Source of the DNA: JAAOII01 sp965207705
GTDB taxonomy: Bacteria; Pseudomonadota; Gammaproteobacteria; CBDBNL01; JAAOII01
Reading direction: 5' to 3'
Length of the DNA: 64,000 nt
Assembly: GCA_965207705.1 (NCBI GenBank)
Contig: OZ242292.1
Location: forward strand, 1-64,000
The position numbers and the translations under genes were made by a program. The notes under the pieces are model-generated. The model was not told where the DNA came from, did not search any database, and was given only the letters and a program-made list of their open reading frames with translations. Shown here piece after piece: positions 19,638 through 28,018 of this stretch (position 1 is its first letter; every line of letters begins with the position of its first letter).

Positions 19638-20849
19638 TTATTCAATCATTTTAAGGATATTTATAATCTTATTGCGATGATTGATATCATCTTCCAAAAA
19701 TACCACAAAAGAGCGTTGCTCGCCTGCGCTGTTTGACATATATCCAGCTGCATTATATATCCCAGTTAATGTTCCTGTCTTATAGACAGCGCCAGCTTTA
19801 TCACTAGGCAGAACATCTTTATACTTATCAAATTTGGCTAAAATTTTCAGCATTTGTTTAGGCGTGAATCTATTCCTGCGGTCAAGTCCCGCTCCTTCAT
19901 TCATGCGAATGTAAGAGGTATTAGGAATTTCCAAGTCATTGGTTAGATAATTATGCCAGCGCTGTAATGATTGCTGGAGTGGTTTTTTAGATTGTGGCGA
20001 GAATTGCAACAACAAAGCATTAGCAATAAGATTATTTGAGTATAACATCAGTTGCTTGCTAATTTTATGCAAAGATTGAGAATTAGGATGCCGATATATG
20101 ATGTTCCATTGGTGATTTGCTTTACTGATTGCATGACCATTGCCATTCATAAACTCTATGCCATTTTGAGCAAATATTTCTTTGAACAACTGTTGAACAT
20201 AACTACGTCTATATTTTGCTTGACCTTGCAGGTTAATCCTCTCCGCCTCATCACAACAGGACAAATCAGTTCCAAGTTGAGCCATCAATGGCAGAGTAGG
20301 GGTCTGTTCTTCTGCTGAAACGATTTGTTTATCCTCATTTGTTTTAATATATACCGTATTAAAGTTTACAAACAATGATGAGAATATCGCATCATAAGGA
20401 TTATTAGAACCCCCTAAACCTGGCAAAGCCACGTTTTTAAATAGAGAGTCGTCTAAATGCAAGCCGTTAAATCTTTCATGCCCAAGTAGTTTAATTTCTT
20501 TGGCAATAATATTAATTTCCTCACTGGTCAGAAAAGGGTCGCCTTCCCCTTTAATTAACAGGTTATTACTTCTATCAATATAGAAAGAAGTGCTGAATCT
20601 AAAATCATCCCCGAGCAAGTCATAAGCCGCTAAAACTAAAGGAATTTTGAGGCAAGATGCCGGTATAAATGTTTTATCCGCATTCATTTCAGCTAGTATT
20701 TTATCGCCCTGACTAAGTAGAATTCCAGCATTCGGAGATATTTCGCTAATTTGCTTAACAGCTTGTTTAGAAGTTAAAGCCATAGCATATTGCATCTGCA
20801 ATAGCCATAATATAAAAACTGCTAATCCTGTGATAGTATGTTTATTCAC
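19638..20849 (-). CDS. dacB: D-alanyl-D-alanine carboxypeptidase/endopeptidase (PBP4, peptidase S13)
   Basis: The protein has a signal peptide (residues 1-24, ending near AMA) and the three penicillin-binding motifs: SxxK as S65-C-L-K68, SNN in YSNNLIANALLL, and KTGT in VYKTGTLTGIYNAAGYM. It trims peptidoglycan cross-links in the periplasm. At 403 residues it is shorter than E. coli DacB (477), mostly in the extra domains between SxxK and SNN. The start is GTG; on this strand TATAAT (20857-20862) ends 7 nt before it with no ribosome-binding site, so the message is probably leaderless. Confidence 0.92.
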   Translation of the reverse strand: MNKHTITGLAVFILWLLQMQYAMALTSKQAVKQISEISPNAGILLSQGDKILAEMNADKTFIPASCLKIPLVLAAYDLLGDDFRFSTSFYIDRSNNLLIKGEGDPFLTSEEINIIAKEIKLLGHERFNGLHLDDSLFKNVALPGLGGSNNPYDAIFSSLFVNFNTVYIKTNEDKQIVSAEEQTPTLPLMAQLGTDLSCCDEAERINLQGQAKYRRSYVQQLFKEIFAQNGIEFMNGNGHAISKANHQWNIIYRHPNSQSLHKISKQLMLYSNNLIANALLLQFSPQSKKPLQQSLQRWHNYLTNDLEIPNTSYIRMNEGAGLDRRNRFTPKQMLKILAKFDKYKDVLPSDKAGAVYKTGTLTGIYNAAGYMSNSAGEQRSFVVFLEDDINHRNKIINILKMIE

Positions 20850-20856
20850 TGATGTT

Positions 20857-20862
20857 ATTATA
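20857..20862 (-). promoter_or_regulatory. -10 box of dacB, leaderless arrangement
   Basis: On the minus strand TATAAT is followed by 7 nt and then the GTG start codon of dacB. No purine-rich ribosome-binding site can fit between them. Confidence 0.5.
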
Positions 20863-20939
20863 AATAATAAGGGTATTATCCAACCTATTTATGCATTTAA
20901 TATTAGTGACATTAAATAATTAAATTTAGTAAGCCATGT

Positions 20940-21050
20940 TATAATGAATTATGTGTTCTGCAGGAACACTGTAGAGCACAATAATATAACTAGTTAATTA
21001 TATGATTTATAATTAATTAGTTGTTTACGAGTAAATATGTTAACTAACAT
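20940..21050 (+). promoter_or_regulatory. Promoter and structured leader of the aldehyde dehydrogenase gene
   Basis: TATAAT at 20940-20945 is a probable -10 box. Three dyads follow before the ATG at 21061. The first is GTGTTC/GAACAC at 20953-20969, placed at the expected transcription start. The second has 14-bp arms (13 pairs) at 20988-21001 and 21009-21022 with a 7-nt loop. The third, ATGTTA/TAACAT at 21037-21050, abuts the GAGG ribosome-binding site. The first could be an operator; the others could fold in RNA. No known riboswitch family is recognised. Confidence 0.5.
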
Positions 21051-21060
21051 GAGGTAATTT

Positions 21061-22587
21061 ATGCAAGTTAAACAAGCTATAAAACAGCTCAAAACAAGTA
21101 AATTGTCATTGAAAGATAAATATGACAATTTCATTGGAGGCAAGTGGATTGCCCCCTCAAATGGCGAGTACTTTGATAATATAACTCCTATAACAGGAGA
21201 GGTTTTTACTAAAGTAGCCAGATCAATTGACAAAGATATTAACATGGCACTGGATGCAGCTCATAAAGCAAAAGATGGCTGGGCAGCTACATCAACTACA
21301 GAACGGGCTAATATTCTTAATCAAATAGCAGCAGTACTGGAAGAGAATCTTTCCAGTTTTGCAATGTTGGAAACAATAGAAAATGGCAAAGCAATACGTG
21401 AAACTACTGCGGCAGATATGCCGTTAGCAGTTGACCATTTTCGTTACTTTGCGAGTTGTATTCGTGCCCAAGAGGGCGGCATCTCGGAAATAGATAATAA
21501 TACTATTGCTTACCATTATCATGAACCCCTTGGAGTTTGCGGACAGATTATTCCTTGGAATTTTCCTATTCTAATGGCTACCTGGAAGCTAGCCCCAGCT
21601 TTAGCGGCAGGTAATGCTGTTGTTCTCAAGCCAGCTGAACAGACGCCAGTGAGTATTCTGGTCTTGGTGGATATGATAAAAGATCTACTACCACCAGGAG
21701 TTCTCAATGTAGTAAACGGCTTTGGGACTGAAGCAGGCAAGCCATTGGCATCAAGTGATAGAGTTAGTAAAGTTGCTTTCACCGGTGAGACCACTACTGG
21801 AAGATTGATAATGCAGTATGCTGCCAATTCCGTCATTCCAGTAACTCTAGAACTCGGTGGTAAATCTCCCAATATATTCTTTGCAGATGTAATGGACGAA
21901 GACGATGACTTTCTCCAAAAATCTTTGGAAGGATTCGTTATGTTTGCATTAAATCAGGGCGAGGTTTGCACCTGTCCTTCGCGGGCATTAATCCAAGAGT
22001 CCATTTATGATAAATTCATGGATCTTGCAATTAAAAGGACTAAAAAAATCAAGCAGGCAAATCCTCTGCTTGCCGACACTATGCACGGAGCTCAAGTATC
22101 CAATGACCAATACGAGAAGATACTTTCTTACATAGACATCGGCAAACAAGAAGGAGCAAATTTGCTGTTGGGCGGCAAGCCAGCAAAAATGGATGACGAA
22201 TTCAAAGATGGCTTCTATATTGAACCCACTATCTTTGAAGGAAAAAATTCTATGCGTATATTCCAAGAAGAAATTTTTGGACCAGTCCTGGCAGTAACCA
22301 CCTTTAAGGACGAAAAAGAAGCATTGGAAATAGCCAATGATACACTTTACGGACTTGGAGCAGGAGTTTGGACCAGAGATATGCACAAGGTTTTCAATTT
22401 TGGACGCAATATCAAAGCTGGTAGAGTTTGGACCAATTGCTATCATCTATATCCTGCACATGCTGCCTTTGGTGGATACAAGCATTCAGGTATTGGTAGA
22501 GAGAATCATAAGATGATGCTTGACCATTACCAACAGGTTAAAAATGTACTTGTTAGCTACGACAAGAAACCTATGGGTTTCTTCTAG
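21061..22587 (+). CDS. NAD-dependent aldehyde dehydrogenase (AcoD/ExaC group)
   Basis: This 508-residue enzyme oxidises an aldehyde, probably acetaldehyde or a related short aldehyde, to the acid. Catalytic residues visible are Glu264 in LELGGKSP and Cys303 in NQGEVCTCPSR, the sequence characteristic of the ExaC/AcoD/AldB group. IIPWNFPILMATWKLAPALA is the NAD-binding segment. A GAGG ribosome-binding site precedes the ATG. The following gene encodes a DUF779 protein, the usual partner of this dehydrogenase group, which strengthens the subgroup assignment. The aldehyde could come from ethanol, ethanolamine or choline metabolism; none of those genes is in the window. Confidence 0.92.
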   Translation: MQVKQAIKQLKTSKLSLKDKYDNFIGGKWIAPSNGEYFDNITPITGEVFTKVARSIDKDINMALDAAHKAKDGWAATSTTERANILNQIAAVLEENLSSFAMLETIENGKAIRETTAADMPLAVDHFRYFASCIRAQEGGISEIDNNTIAYHYHEPLGVCGQIIPWNFPILMATWKLAPALAAGNAVVLKPAEQTPVSILVLVDMIKDLLPPGVLNVVNGFGTEAGKPLASSDRVSKVAFTGETTTGRLIMQYAANSVIPVTLELGGKSPNIFFADVMDEDDDFLQKSLEGFVMFALNQGEVCTCPSRALIQESIYDKFMDLAIKRTKKIKQANPLLADTMHGAQVSNDQYEKILSYIDIGKQEGANLLLGGKPAKMDDEFKDGFYIEPTIFEGKNSMRIFQEEIFGPVLAVTTFKDEKEALEIANDTLYGLGAGVWTRDMHKVFNFGRNIKAGRVWTNCYHLYPAHAAFGGYKHSGIGRENHKMMLDHYQQVKNVLVSYDKKPMGFF

Positions 22588-22654
22588 TAGAAGCAAGGAC
22601 TATACTTGTAGTTATTCATTAATATTCATTAACGTCAGTTAAGGTGTAACAGCC

Positions 22655-23137
22655 GTGACTGACTTAATGAATTCAAAATTAGCTAACAATATGAAAACTA
22701 AAACAAACGAAATGAACACAGAGAATGCAGAGAATGCAAGGAATTTAGTGCCGCGTGTATCAGTTACTCCTGAGGCGGCTGAGTTCATTGAGCAACTTAA
22801 AGTCAAACATGGCGATTTGATGTTTCATCAATCTGGCGGTTGTTGTGATGGCAGCGCTCCTATGTGCTATCAGCGTGGCGAGTTTATGGTGGGACAACAG
22901 GATGCATATCTTGGAGAGATTGCAGGGTGTCCTTTTTATATAGGCATCAAACAGTTTGCTTACTGGCAACATACTCATCTGATAATTGATGTCGTTGCTG
23001 GACGCGGTCATGGATTTTCTTTAGAGGCGCCAGAAGGACGAAAATTTGTTACTAGATCAAGAGTTTACAACGAAGAAGAAAAGAAACTACTAGAAAAAAT
23101 GCCACCACCGCAGGACGGCTCGCAGGTTCCGACATAA
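22655..23137 (+). CDS. DUF779 family protein, aldehyde dehydrogenase partner
   Basis: The protein contains the DUF779 core: PRVSVTPEAAEFIEQLK, HQSGGCCDGSAPMC with paired cysteines, and IDVVAGRGHGFSLEAPEGRKF. The family is small, its biochemical role is unknown, and it is regularly encoded next to acetaldehyde-type dehydrogenases, as here (67 bp gap). The first 30 residues are a poorly conserved, Asn-rich extension containing a perfect 9-bp tandem repeat (22721-22738). The annotated start is GTG; an ATG at 22667 or later is possible. Confidence 0.85.
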   Translation: MTDLMNSKLANNMKTKTNEMNTENAENARNLVPRVSVTPEAAEFIEQLKVKHGDLMFHQSGGCCDGSAPMCYQRGEFMVGQQDAYLGEIAGCPFYIGIKQFAYWQHTHLIIDVVAGRGHGFSLEAPEGRKFVTRSRVYNEEEKKLLEKMPPPQDGSQVPT

Positions 23138-23189
23138 CATCTAACATAACACTCAATACAGCACCCAGATATATAAAGAATAATTGTTA

Positions 23190-23759
23190 TTATTTTGAAC
23201 CCTGTAAAATTTTCTTTATAAGCGGCATTAGTGTCTCTATGGGTAGCCCCATAACATTATTAACGCTACCTTTGATTTCTTTGACATAAGGGGCGATAGT
23301 GCCTTCAACCTTTAAACCACCACATACTCCTTGCCATTCGCCGCTGCTAAGGACTTCTTTCTTTATATCAGCAGGAATTTCATTATAGGTAATCATAGTT
23401 GACTCACTGCCACCCATCCACCCAGCAGGATACCTTAGATAGAAACCAGTAATCACTTCTTCATAAGAAGCGCTTCTATTATCCAAATAAGTGCTTGCCT
23501 CCTGGCTTGATTGCGGTTTGCGCAATAATTCACCTGAAGAGTTAATAACGATAGTATCTGCCCCCAACACTAAGTCGTTGCTAAAATCACCCCATGCCGC
23601 CAAAGCTTTTTGCCGTGCTAAGTCAGCAGCTACTTCATCTGCAGGCAAATTATCTTTAATAATTTCTGGAATATTGGTTGGATGCATGACATACTTAATG
23701 CCAAACTCATTAAGAATCTTAGCCCGATGGGGAGAACCCGATGCAAGAATTAATTTCAA
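23190..23759 (-). CDS. maf: Maf-family nucleoside triphosphate pyrophosphatase
   Basis: This 189-residue protein has the Maf signatures LILASGSPHRAKIL at the N terminus, the catalytic LGADTIV in the middle, and the substrate-region GLPIETLMPLI at the C terminus. Maf proteins hydrolyse non-canonical or modified nucleoside triphosphates (dTTP/UTP or m7GTP subgroups) to monophosphates. The subgroup is uncertain; the middle of the protein has an unusual YPAGWMGGSEST segment. It follows gltX on the same strand by 32 bp, so the two are probably co-transcribed. Confidence 0.92.
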   Translation of the reverse strand: MKLILASGSPHRAKILNEFGIKYVMHPTNIPEIIKDNLPADEVAADLARQKALAAWGDFSNDLVLGADTIVINSSGELLRKPQSSQEASTYLDNRSASYEEVITGFYLRYPAGWMGGSESTMITYNEIPADIKKEVLSSGEWQGVCGGLKVEGTIAPYVKEIKGSVNNVMGLPIETLMPLIKKILQGSK

Positions 23760-23791
23760 AATACTATACTTGAAATACTAGGTCAAAAATA

Positions 23792-25207
23792 CTATGCTGA
23801 TTGGACTTTTTCCGTAAACTCACTTATTAACCTATTCAAACGTCCAACCGTCTCATCTTTACCTAAAATTTCTGCCACCTTATCAACAGAAGGTGAATTA
23901 TTACAACCTGTCAAAGCCAACCTAAGTGGCATCCCAACTACGGGAAATTTGACACCTTTTTCTTTCACAGTTTCTTTAATCGTATGTTTTATTGACTCGC
24001 TATCCCATGTATCAATCACTAAAAATTTTTTCTCCAATATTTTCAAACACTCTATTGATGTATCATTAGCATATTCAGTAAAGGAATTCTTATCATACTC
24101 TGTAAGAGTTTTATAATAAAAGGTTATTTCTGCGGCAAGGTCTTTAAGGTTATCCACCCGTTCCTTATGCAGATTAATAACTACATCCAACGGGGGAGAT
24201 GATTTAACAACAATATTCAAATCCATTAAATACTTCTCAATCTCTTTACTTAAATTATCCGCTTCTTTAATAAAATTATGATTAATCCACAGCATCTTGC
24301 TCTCATCGTAATGAGCCGCCGATTTATGGATATTTTCAATGTTAAATAAACTTACTAACTCGGAGCGTGTAAACACTTCCTGGTCACCATGAGACCAGCC
24401 CAGTCGCGCCATATAGCTACACAAGGCATCTGGTAATATTCCCATATCCCGATAATTTAGAACATTATTGGCACCTTCACGTTTGGATAACCTACCTCCG
24501 TCTTGATTAAGAATCAGCGGCAGATGAGCAAATTCGGGCAGGGGAGAGGAGGGGGTAAGTGCATGATACAAATTACATTGACGCACACTATTAAGCAGAT
24601 GATCATCACCACGAATAATATGAGTTATCCCCATTGCAATATCATCCACTACTGCGCAAAAATTATATGTTGGAGAGCCATCCTGACGCACAATTATCAT
24701 ATCGTCAAGTTCACTATTATCAACTTTGATATCTCCTTTGATTAGGTCGGTAAAAGCGCTTGCGCCTTCTAATGGATTCTTAAACCTTATAACGTAATCA
24801 TTAGTGTCAACGCCTAAATCCGCATCTCTATGGCGTCTATCATACTTGGGTTTTTCTCCACGTTGCATCTGTTTATCACGCATTTCTTCAAGTTCTTGTG
24901 GAGTGCAGATGCAACGATAGGCAAGTCCTTTATCTAACAATGTTTGCGCTGCTTGCGCATAATTTGCTAAACGTGAGCTTTGGCGCACAGGACCCTCATC
25001 CCATTCTAATTTCAGCCAATTCAACGCGGCAAGGATCTCCTCAGTATGCTCTTCTTTGCTTCTACTTTTATCAGTATCCTCAATTCTCAAAATGAATTTG
25101 CCGCCGCAATGACGGCTAAACAGATAACAAAATAGCGCAGTTCGCGCTCCACCTAAATGTAGATCCCCCGAAGGGCTTGGTGCAAATCTGGTAATAACTG
25201 AACTCAT
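23792..25207 (-). CDS. gltX: Glutamate-tRNA ligase
   Basis: This class I synthetase charges tRNA(Glu). The HIGH-type motif is in RFAPSPSGDLHLGGARTAL and the KMSKS-type motif in RLSKREGANN. YRCICTPQELEEMR matches the bacterial GluRS connective region. Length is about 471 residues, normal for the family. I place the start at the ATG at 25207, which gives MSSVITRFAPSP. A TTG two codons upstream (25213) is in frame but less likely. A TATAAT lies only 5 nt before the ATG on this strand (25213-25218). Confidence 0.96.
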   Translation of the reverse strand: MSSVITRFAPSPSGDLHLGGARTALFCYLFSRHCGGKFILRIEDTDKSRSKEEHTEEILAALNWLKLEWDEGPVRQSSRLANYAQAAQTLLDKGLAYRCICTPQELEEMRDKQMQRGEKPKYDRRHRDADLGVDTNDYVIRFKNPLEGASAFTDLIKGDIKVDNSELDDMIIVRQDGSPTYNFCAVVDDIAMGITHIIRGDDHLLNSVRQCNLYHALTPSSPLPEFAHLPLILNQDGGRLSKREGANNVLNYRDMGILPDALCSYMARLGWSHGDQEVFTRSELVSLFNIENIHKSAAHYDESKMLWINHNFIKEADNLSKEIEKYLMDLNIVVKSSPPLDVVINLHKERVDNLKDLAAEITFYYKTLTEYDKNSFTEYANDTSIECLKILEKKFLVIDTWDSESIKHTIKETVKEKGVKFPVVGMPLRLALTGCNNSPSVDKVAEILGKDETVGRLNRLISEFTEKVQSA

Positions 25208-25332
25208 ACTCAATTATATTCTGTGTTGACTAAAAAATGCCTTATTATGTAGGTTTATGCTAATATGTGTTAACTAAGATTGGCGGAGGGGGTGCTTAAG
25301 GGGCTGTTTAAGAGGTTGTTTAAAAAGATTAT

Positions 25333-25950
25333 ATGAAACAATTATATACAGTAGGACATTCAACTCATGAACTGAGTGATTTTATTGCCTTGCTAAAAAA
25401 GCACAATATTGATACTATTGTAGATGTTAGAAGCACTCCATATAGTCAATTCGCTTCACAATACAATAGGGAACCCTTGAAAGATTATCTCAAAGATAAT
25501 CAAATCAACTACATCTTTATGGGTGATTCATTAGGTGCGCGTCATACAGATAGCACTTTGCTGTTTGATGATGGCAAAGTAAATTTTCAAAAAGTTCAAC
25601 AAACACAATCATTTCAAGATGCTATCGCCAGGTTATACGATGGCATGACAAAAGGATATCAAATTTCCTTGATGTGTTCGGAGAAAGAAGCGTTTGATTG
25701 TCATAGATTTGGAATGATTTCAGCGTATTTGGCAAAACACAAAGTAGATGTCAAGCATATTTATCCGGATGAAGTTATCTCACAAAAACAGATGGAATAT
25801 AAACTACTAGAAAAATATGACAAGAAAATGTCAAAATCGCGTGAGCTTTTTATAACAGAAGAAACAGGTGATTCACCACTAGAAGCCGCTTACAAACTAA
25901 GAAATCAAGATATTGGCTATAATGCAATAACGAAAGAAGGTAACGAATAA
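25333..25950 (+). CDS. DUF488 family protein, first of a tandem pair
   Basis: The 205-residue protein shows the DUF488 pattern: YTVGHSTHELSDFIALLKK at the N terminus, VDVRSTPYS, and a conserved C-S-E...C-H-R motif (LMCSEKEAFDCHRFG). The last 45 residues are a charged extension not seen in its neighbour. DUF488 proteins have no established biochemical activity; the invariant Arg, Cys and His suggest a catalytic or metal/nucleic-acid binding site. Its stop codon overlaps the next start in TAATG, so expression is coupled. It is the first gene of a four-gene operon diverging from gltX. Confidence 0.85.
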   Translation: MKQLYTVGHSTHELSDFIALLKKHNIDTIVDVRSTPYSQFASQYNREPLKDYLKDNQINYIFMGDSLGARHTDSTLLFDDGKVNFQKVQQTQSFQDAIARLYDGMTKGYQISLMCSEKEAFDCHRFGMISAYLAKHKVDVKHIYPDEVISQKQMEYKLLEKYDKKMSKSRELFITEETGDSPLEAAYKLRNQDIGYNAITKEGNE

Positions 25951-26390
25951 TGAATGTTTATACAATTGGGTTTTCCCAAAAAAGTGCTGAAGAGTTTTTT
26001 AACTTACTGAAAAACAACAAAGTAAAAAGATTAGTTGATACTAGATTAAATAACAAATCTCAATTAGCAGGTTTCTCAGGAGTGAAGCACTTGCCATATT
26101 TTTTAAAACTACACAATATTGAATATGAATACAAACCAGAATGGGCTCCTTCAAAGGAACTACTAACTGGGTATAGAGATAAATCAATAAACTGGGATGA
26201 GTATGTTAAAGTTTACAACCAATTATTAATTGATAGAAACATTGCAAAAAATATTTCTAATGAGGGCGTAGCTAGCTTAGATAATATTGCGCTGCTATGT
26301 AGCGAACCAACCGCGGAACTTTGCCATAGAAGATTACTATCTGAATATTTCATGCAACATTTTGATAATGTAAAAGTAAAACATTTGTAA
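25950..26390 (+). CDS. DUF488 family protein, second of a tandem pair
   Basis: This 146-residue protein is a shorter DUF488 member: VYTIGFSQKSAEEFFNLLK, LVDTRLNNKSQLAGF, and LLCSEPTAELCHRRLLSEY, with the same Cys/Cys-His-Arg arrangement as the preceding gene. It is clearly paralogous but diverged, which suggests a heteromeric pair rather than a recent duplication. It starts on the stop codon of the first gene and ends on the start codon of the third (TAATG both times). Confidence 0.85.
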   Translation: MNVYTIGFSQKSAEEFFNLLKNNKVKRLVDTRLNNKSQLAGFSGVKHLPYFLKLHNIEYEYKPEWAPSKELLTGYRDKSINWDEYVKVYNQLLIDRNIAKNISNEGVASLDNIALLCSEPTAELCHRRLLSEYFMQHFDNVKVKHL

Positions 26391-27130
26391 TGAGTGAGAA
26401 AAAAACTATACTAATTCTTGCTAATTCCCATAGGAAAGGGGGGCGTTGTATAGATGGCAAGGATATTCACACAAAAGAATGGATAAGACCAGTTGGTAAT
26501 TATAACAAGCATGCGTTAAATAGTTATGAGTTTAAAAGATATAAAACTCTACAAATAATGGATATAGGAATTTTAGGACCAGCAATCCCTAAAAAGAATC
26601 AACCTGAAAATTATCTTATATCAAATGAAAATTGGAGAGAGAATTGTAATGAAGGGAAAAAGAATGTTGAAGATTTTTTAGATAATCCAGATAATTTATG
26701 GTTAGATGACTCTAGTCTGGATGATAGAATGGACTATGGGTTAATTGAAAATGAAAAAATAATAATTAACCAATCATTATATTTAATTAAGGTTAGTGAT
26801 TTAACTGTCTATCGTAAAAACGCTAAACAGTTTAGGGGCATATTTACTTACAATGGAACCATATATGACCTAGTAATAACAGATGGTAAATACACTGATA
26901 CTTTTGCCACTCCTGAAAAAGGGAATATCCTAGCCTTTAGCCAAGAAATTCCGCATTTGGGCATTACTCAAGACCATTGTTATTTGGTTAATAATCAAGA
27001 CAACCCATATTTACCTATCTGTAATCAAGATAATTATTGGGCTACTAGTCAAGAAGAGCGTTATTTAACTATTAGCTTAGGTGATGAATTTAATGGATAC
27101 TGCTATAAATTAGTGGCAGCAATTTTATAA
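26390..27130 (+). CDS. Unknown protein A, paralogue of the next gene (possible dual OB-fold type)
   Basis: The 246-residue protein begins with KKTILILANSHRKGGRCIDG followed by KDIHTKEWIRPVG and ends with GYCYKLVAAIL. Both ends recur in the next gene, so the two form a paralogous pair. The body has alternating strands and polar loops, compatible with the small OB-type folds that have been proposed for proteins of this kind, but I cannot confirm the fold. No catalytic motif of a known enzyme is seen. Translational coupling to the DUF488 gene upstream (TAATG) indicates a shared function, perhaps acting on nucleic acid. Confidence 0.65.
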   Translation: MSEKKTILILANSHRKGGRCIDGKDIHTKEWIRPVGNYNKHALNSYEFKRYKTLQIMDIGILGPAIPKKNQPENYLISNENWRENCNEGKKNVEDFLDNPDNLWLDDSSLDDRMDYGLIENEKIIINQSLYLIKVSDLTVYRKNAKQFRGIFTYNGTIYDLVITDGKYTDTFATPEKGNILAFSQEIPHLGITQDHCYLVNNQDNPYLPICNQDNYWATSQEERYLTISLGDEFNGYCYKLVAAIL

Positions 27131-27157
27131 AAAAATTAATAATGTAAAGAACGTGCA

Positions 27158-27931
27158 ATGAGAATAGTAATTTTAGCCAATTCTTATGTTAAAGGAGGGC
27201 GCTCTATTGCAGGGAAGGATACTGATACATGGAAGTGGATAAGATTTGTTATTGATAGAGCAGATAACGCATCAAATAGCAATAAATTGGAATCTCAACA
27301 ATTAGAACCTTTACGAATATACGATATAGAGTTCGTAGAGCTAGCACCTTTAAAGCATCATCCAGAGAATCATATTATATCTGCTGAAATTTGTCCGCAG
27401 GAATGTTCTAGTGTAGATAGACATGAAGTTGGAAAATATTCGGATTCACCCCCTAATCTATGGTCAGGTGCAGTTAAAAGAGATTCAAATTCAAAAAATA
27501 ATACACTGATTCATGGTACATCCTTCAATCATACTGTTTATATTAATGATGTTATAACTGTTGTTGATCCAGGTGAAACATTTGATAGAGAAGAAAGTTA
27601 TATTCATAGTTATAGCACATATATGGATAAAGTAGATTATAGTTTAGTCGGTGAAGGTTTAGACGTTCCACAATCATTGTATTTAGTTAAGGTTCAGGAT
27701 TTAACTTGCTCTTATGAATATTATGATTTTGGAGGAAGACGTATACCACGGTGGCAAGCATATTTTAAATATAATAAACAAGATTATAGATTAATAATAA
27801 CAGATGATAAGTTCACTAAAAATCTTGATACAAAAAAGAAATATCCAATAAAAACATCTAATCACTTAGCTATTAGTTTATCTGATCCACATCAAGGATT
27901 CTGCTATAAATTAGTGGCAGCGATCTTGTAA
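27158..27931 (+). CDS. Unknown protein B, paralogue of the preceding gene
   Basis: The 257-residue protein shares with its neighbour the N-terminal block MRIVILANSYVKGGRSIAGK then DTDTWKWIRFV, a middle VPQSLYLVKVQDLTC (neighbour: INQSLYLIKVSDLTV), the DYRLIITDDKFT strand, and the terminal GFCYKLVAAIL. The conserved ILANS, GGR and WIR positions mark the likely functional face. It lies 27 bp downstream of protein A and is the last gene of the DUF488 operon. No database-recognised activity can be assigned from sequence alone. Confidence 0.65.
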   Translation: MRIVILANSYVKGGRSIAGKDTDTWKWIRFVIDRADNASNSNKLESQQLEPLRIYDIEFVELAPLKHHPENHIISAEICPQECSSVDRHEVGKYSDSPPNLWSGAVKRDSNSKNNTLIHGTSFNHTVYINDVITVVDPGETFDREESYIHSYSTYMDKVDYSLVGEGLDVPQSLYLVKVQDLTCSYEYYDFGGRRIPRWQAYFKYNKQDYRLIITDDKFTKNLDTKKKYPIKTSNHLAISLSDPHQGFCYKLVAAIL

Positions 27932-28004
27932 TTATTTATTCCATAGTATCATCAATCGCAAAAAACATGAAAAACTCATATATACAAAACCTCCATATTT
28001 TTAG

Positions 28005-28010
28005 TATAAT
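28005..28010 (+). promoter_or_regulatory. -10 box of acuI, leaderless arrangement
   Basis: TATAAT ends 8 nt before the acuI ATG at 28019. A weak -35-like TATACA lies at 27981-27986 (18-bp spacer). No ribosome-binding site lies between the box and the start codon. Confidence 0.5.
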
Positions 28011-28018
28011 CATATACT

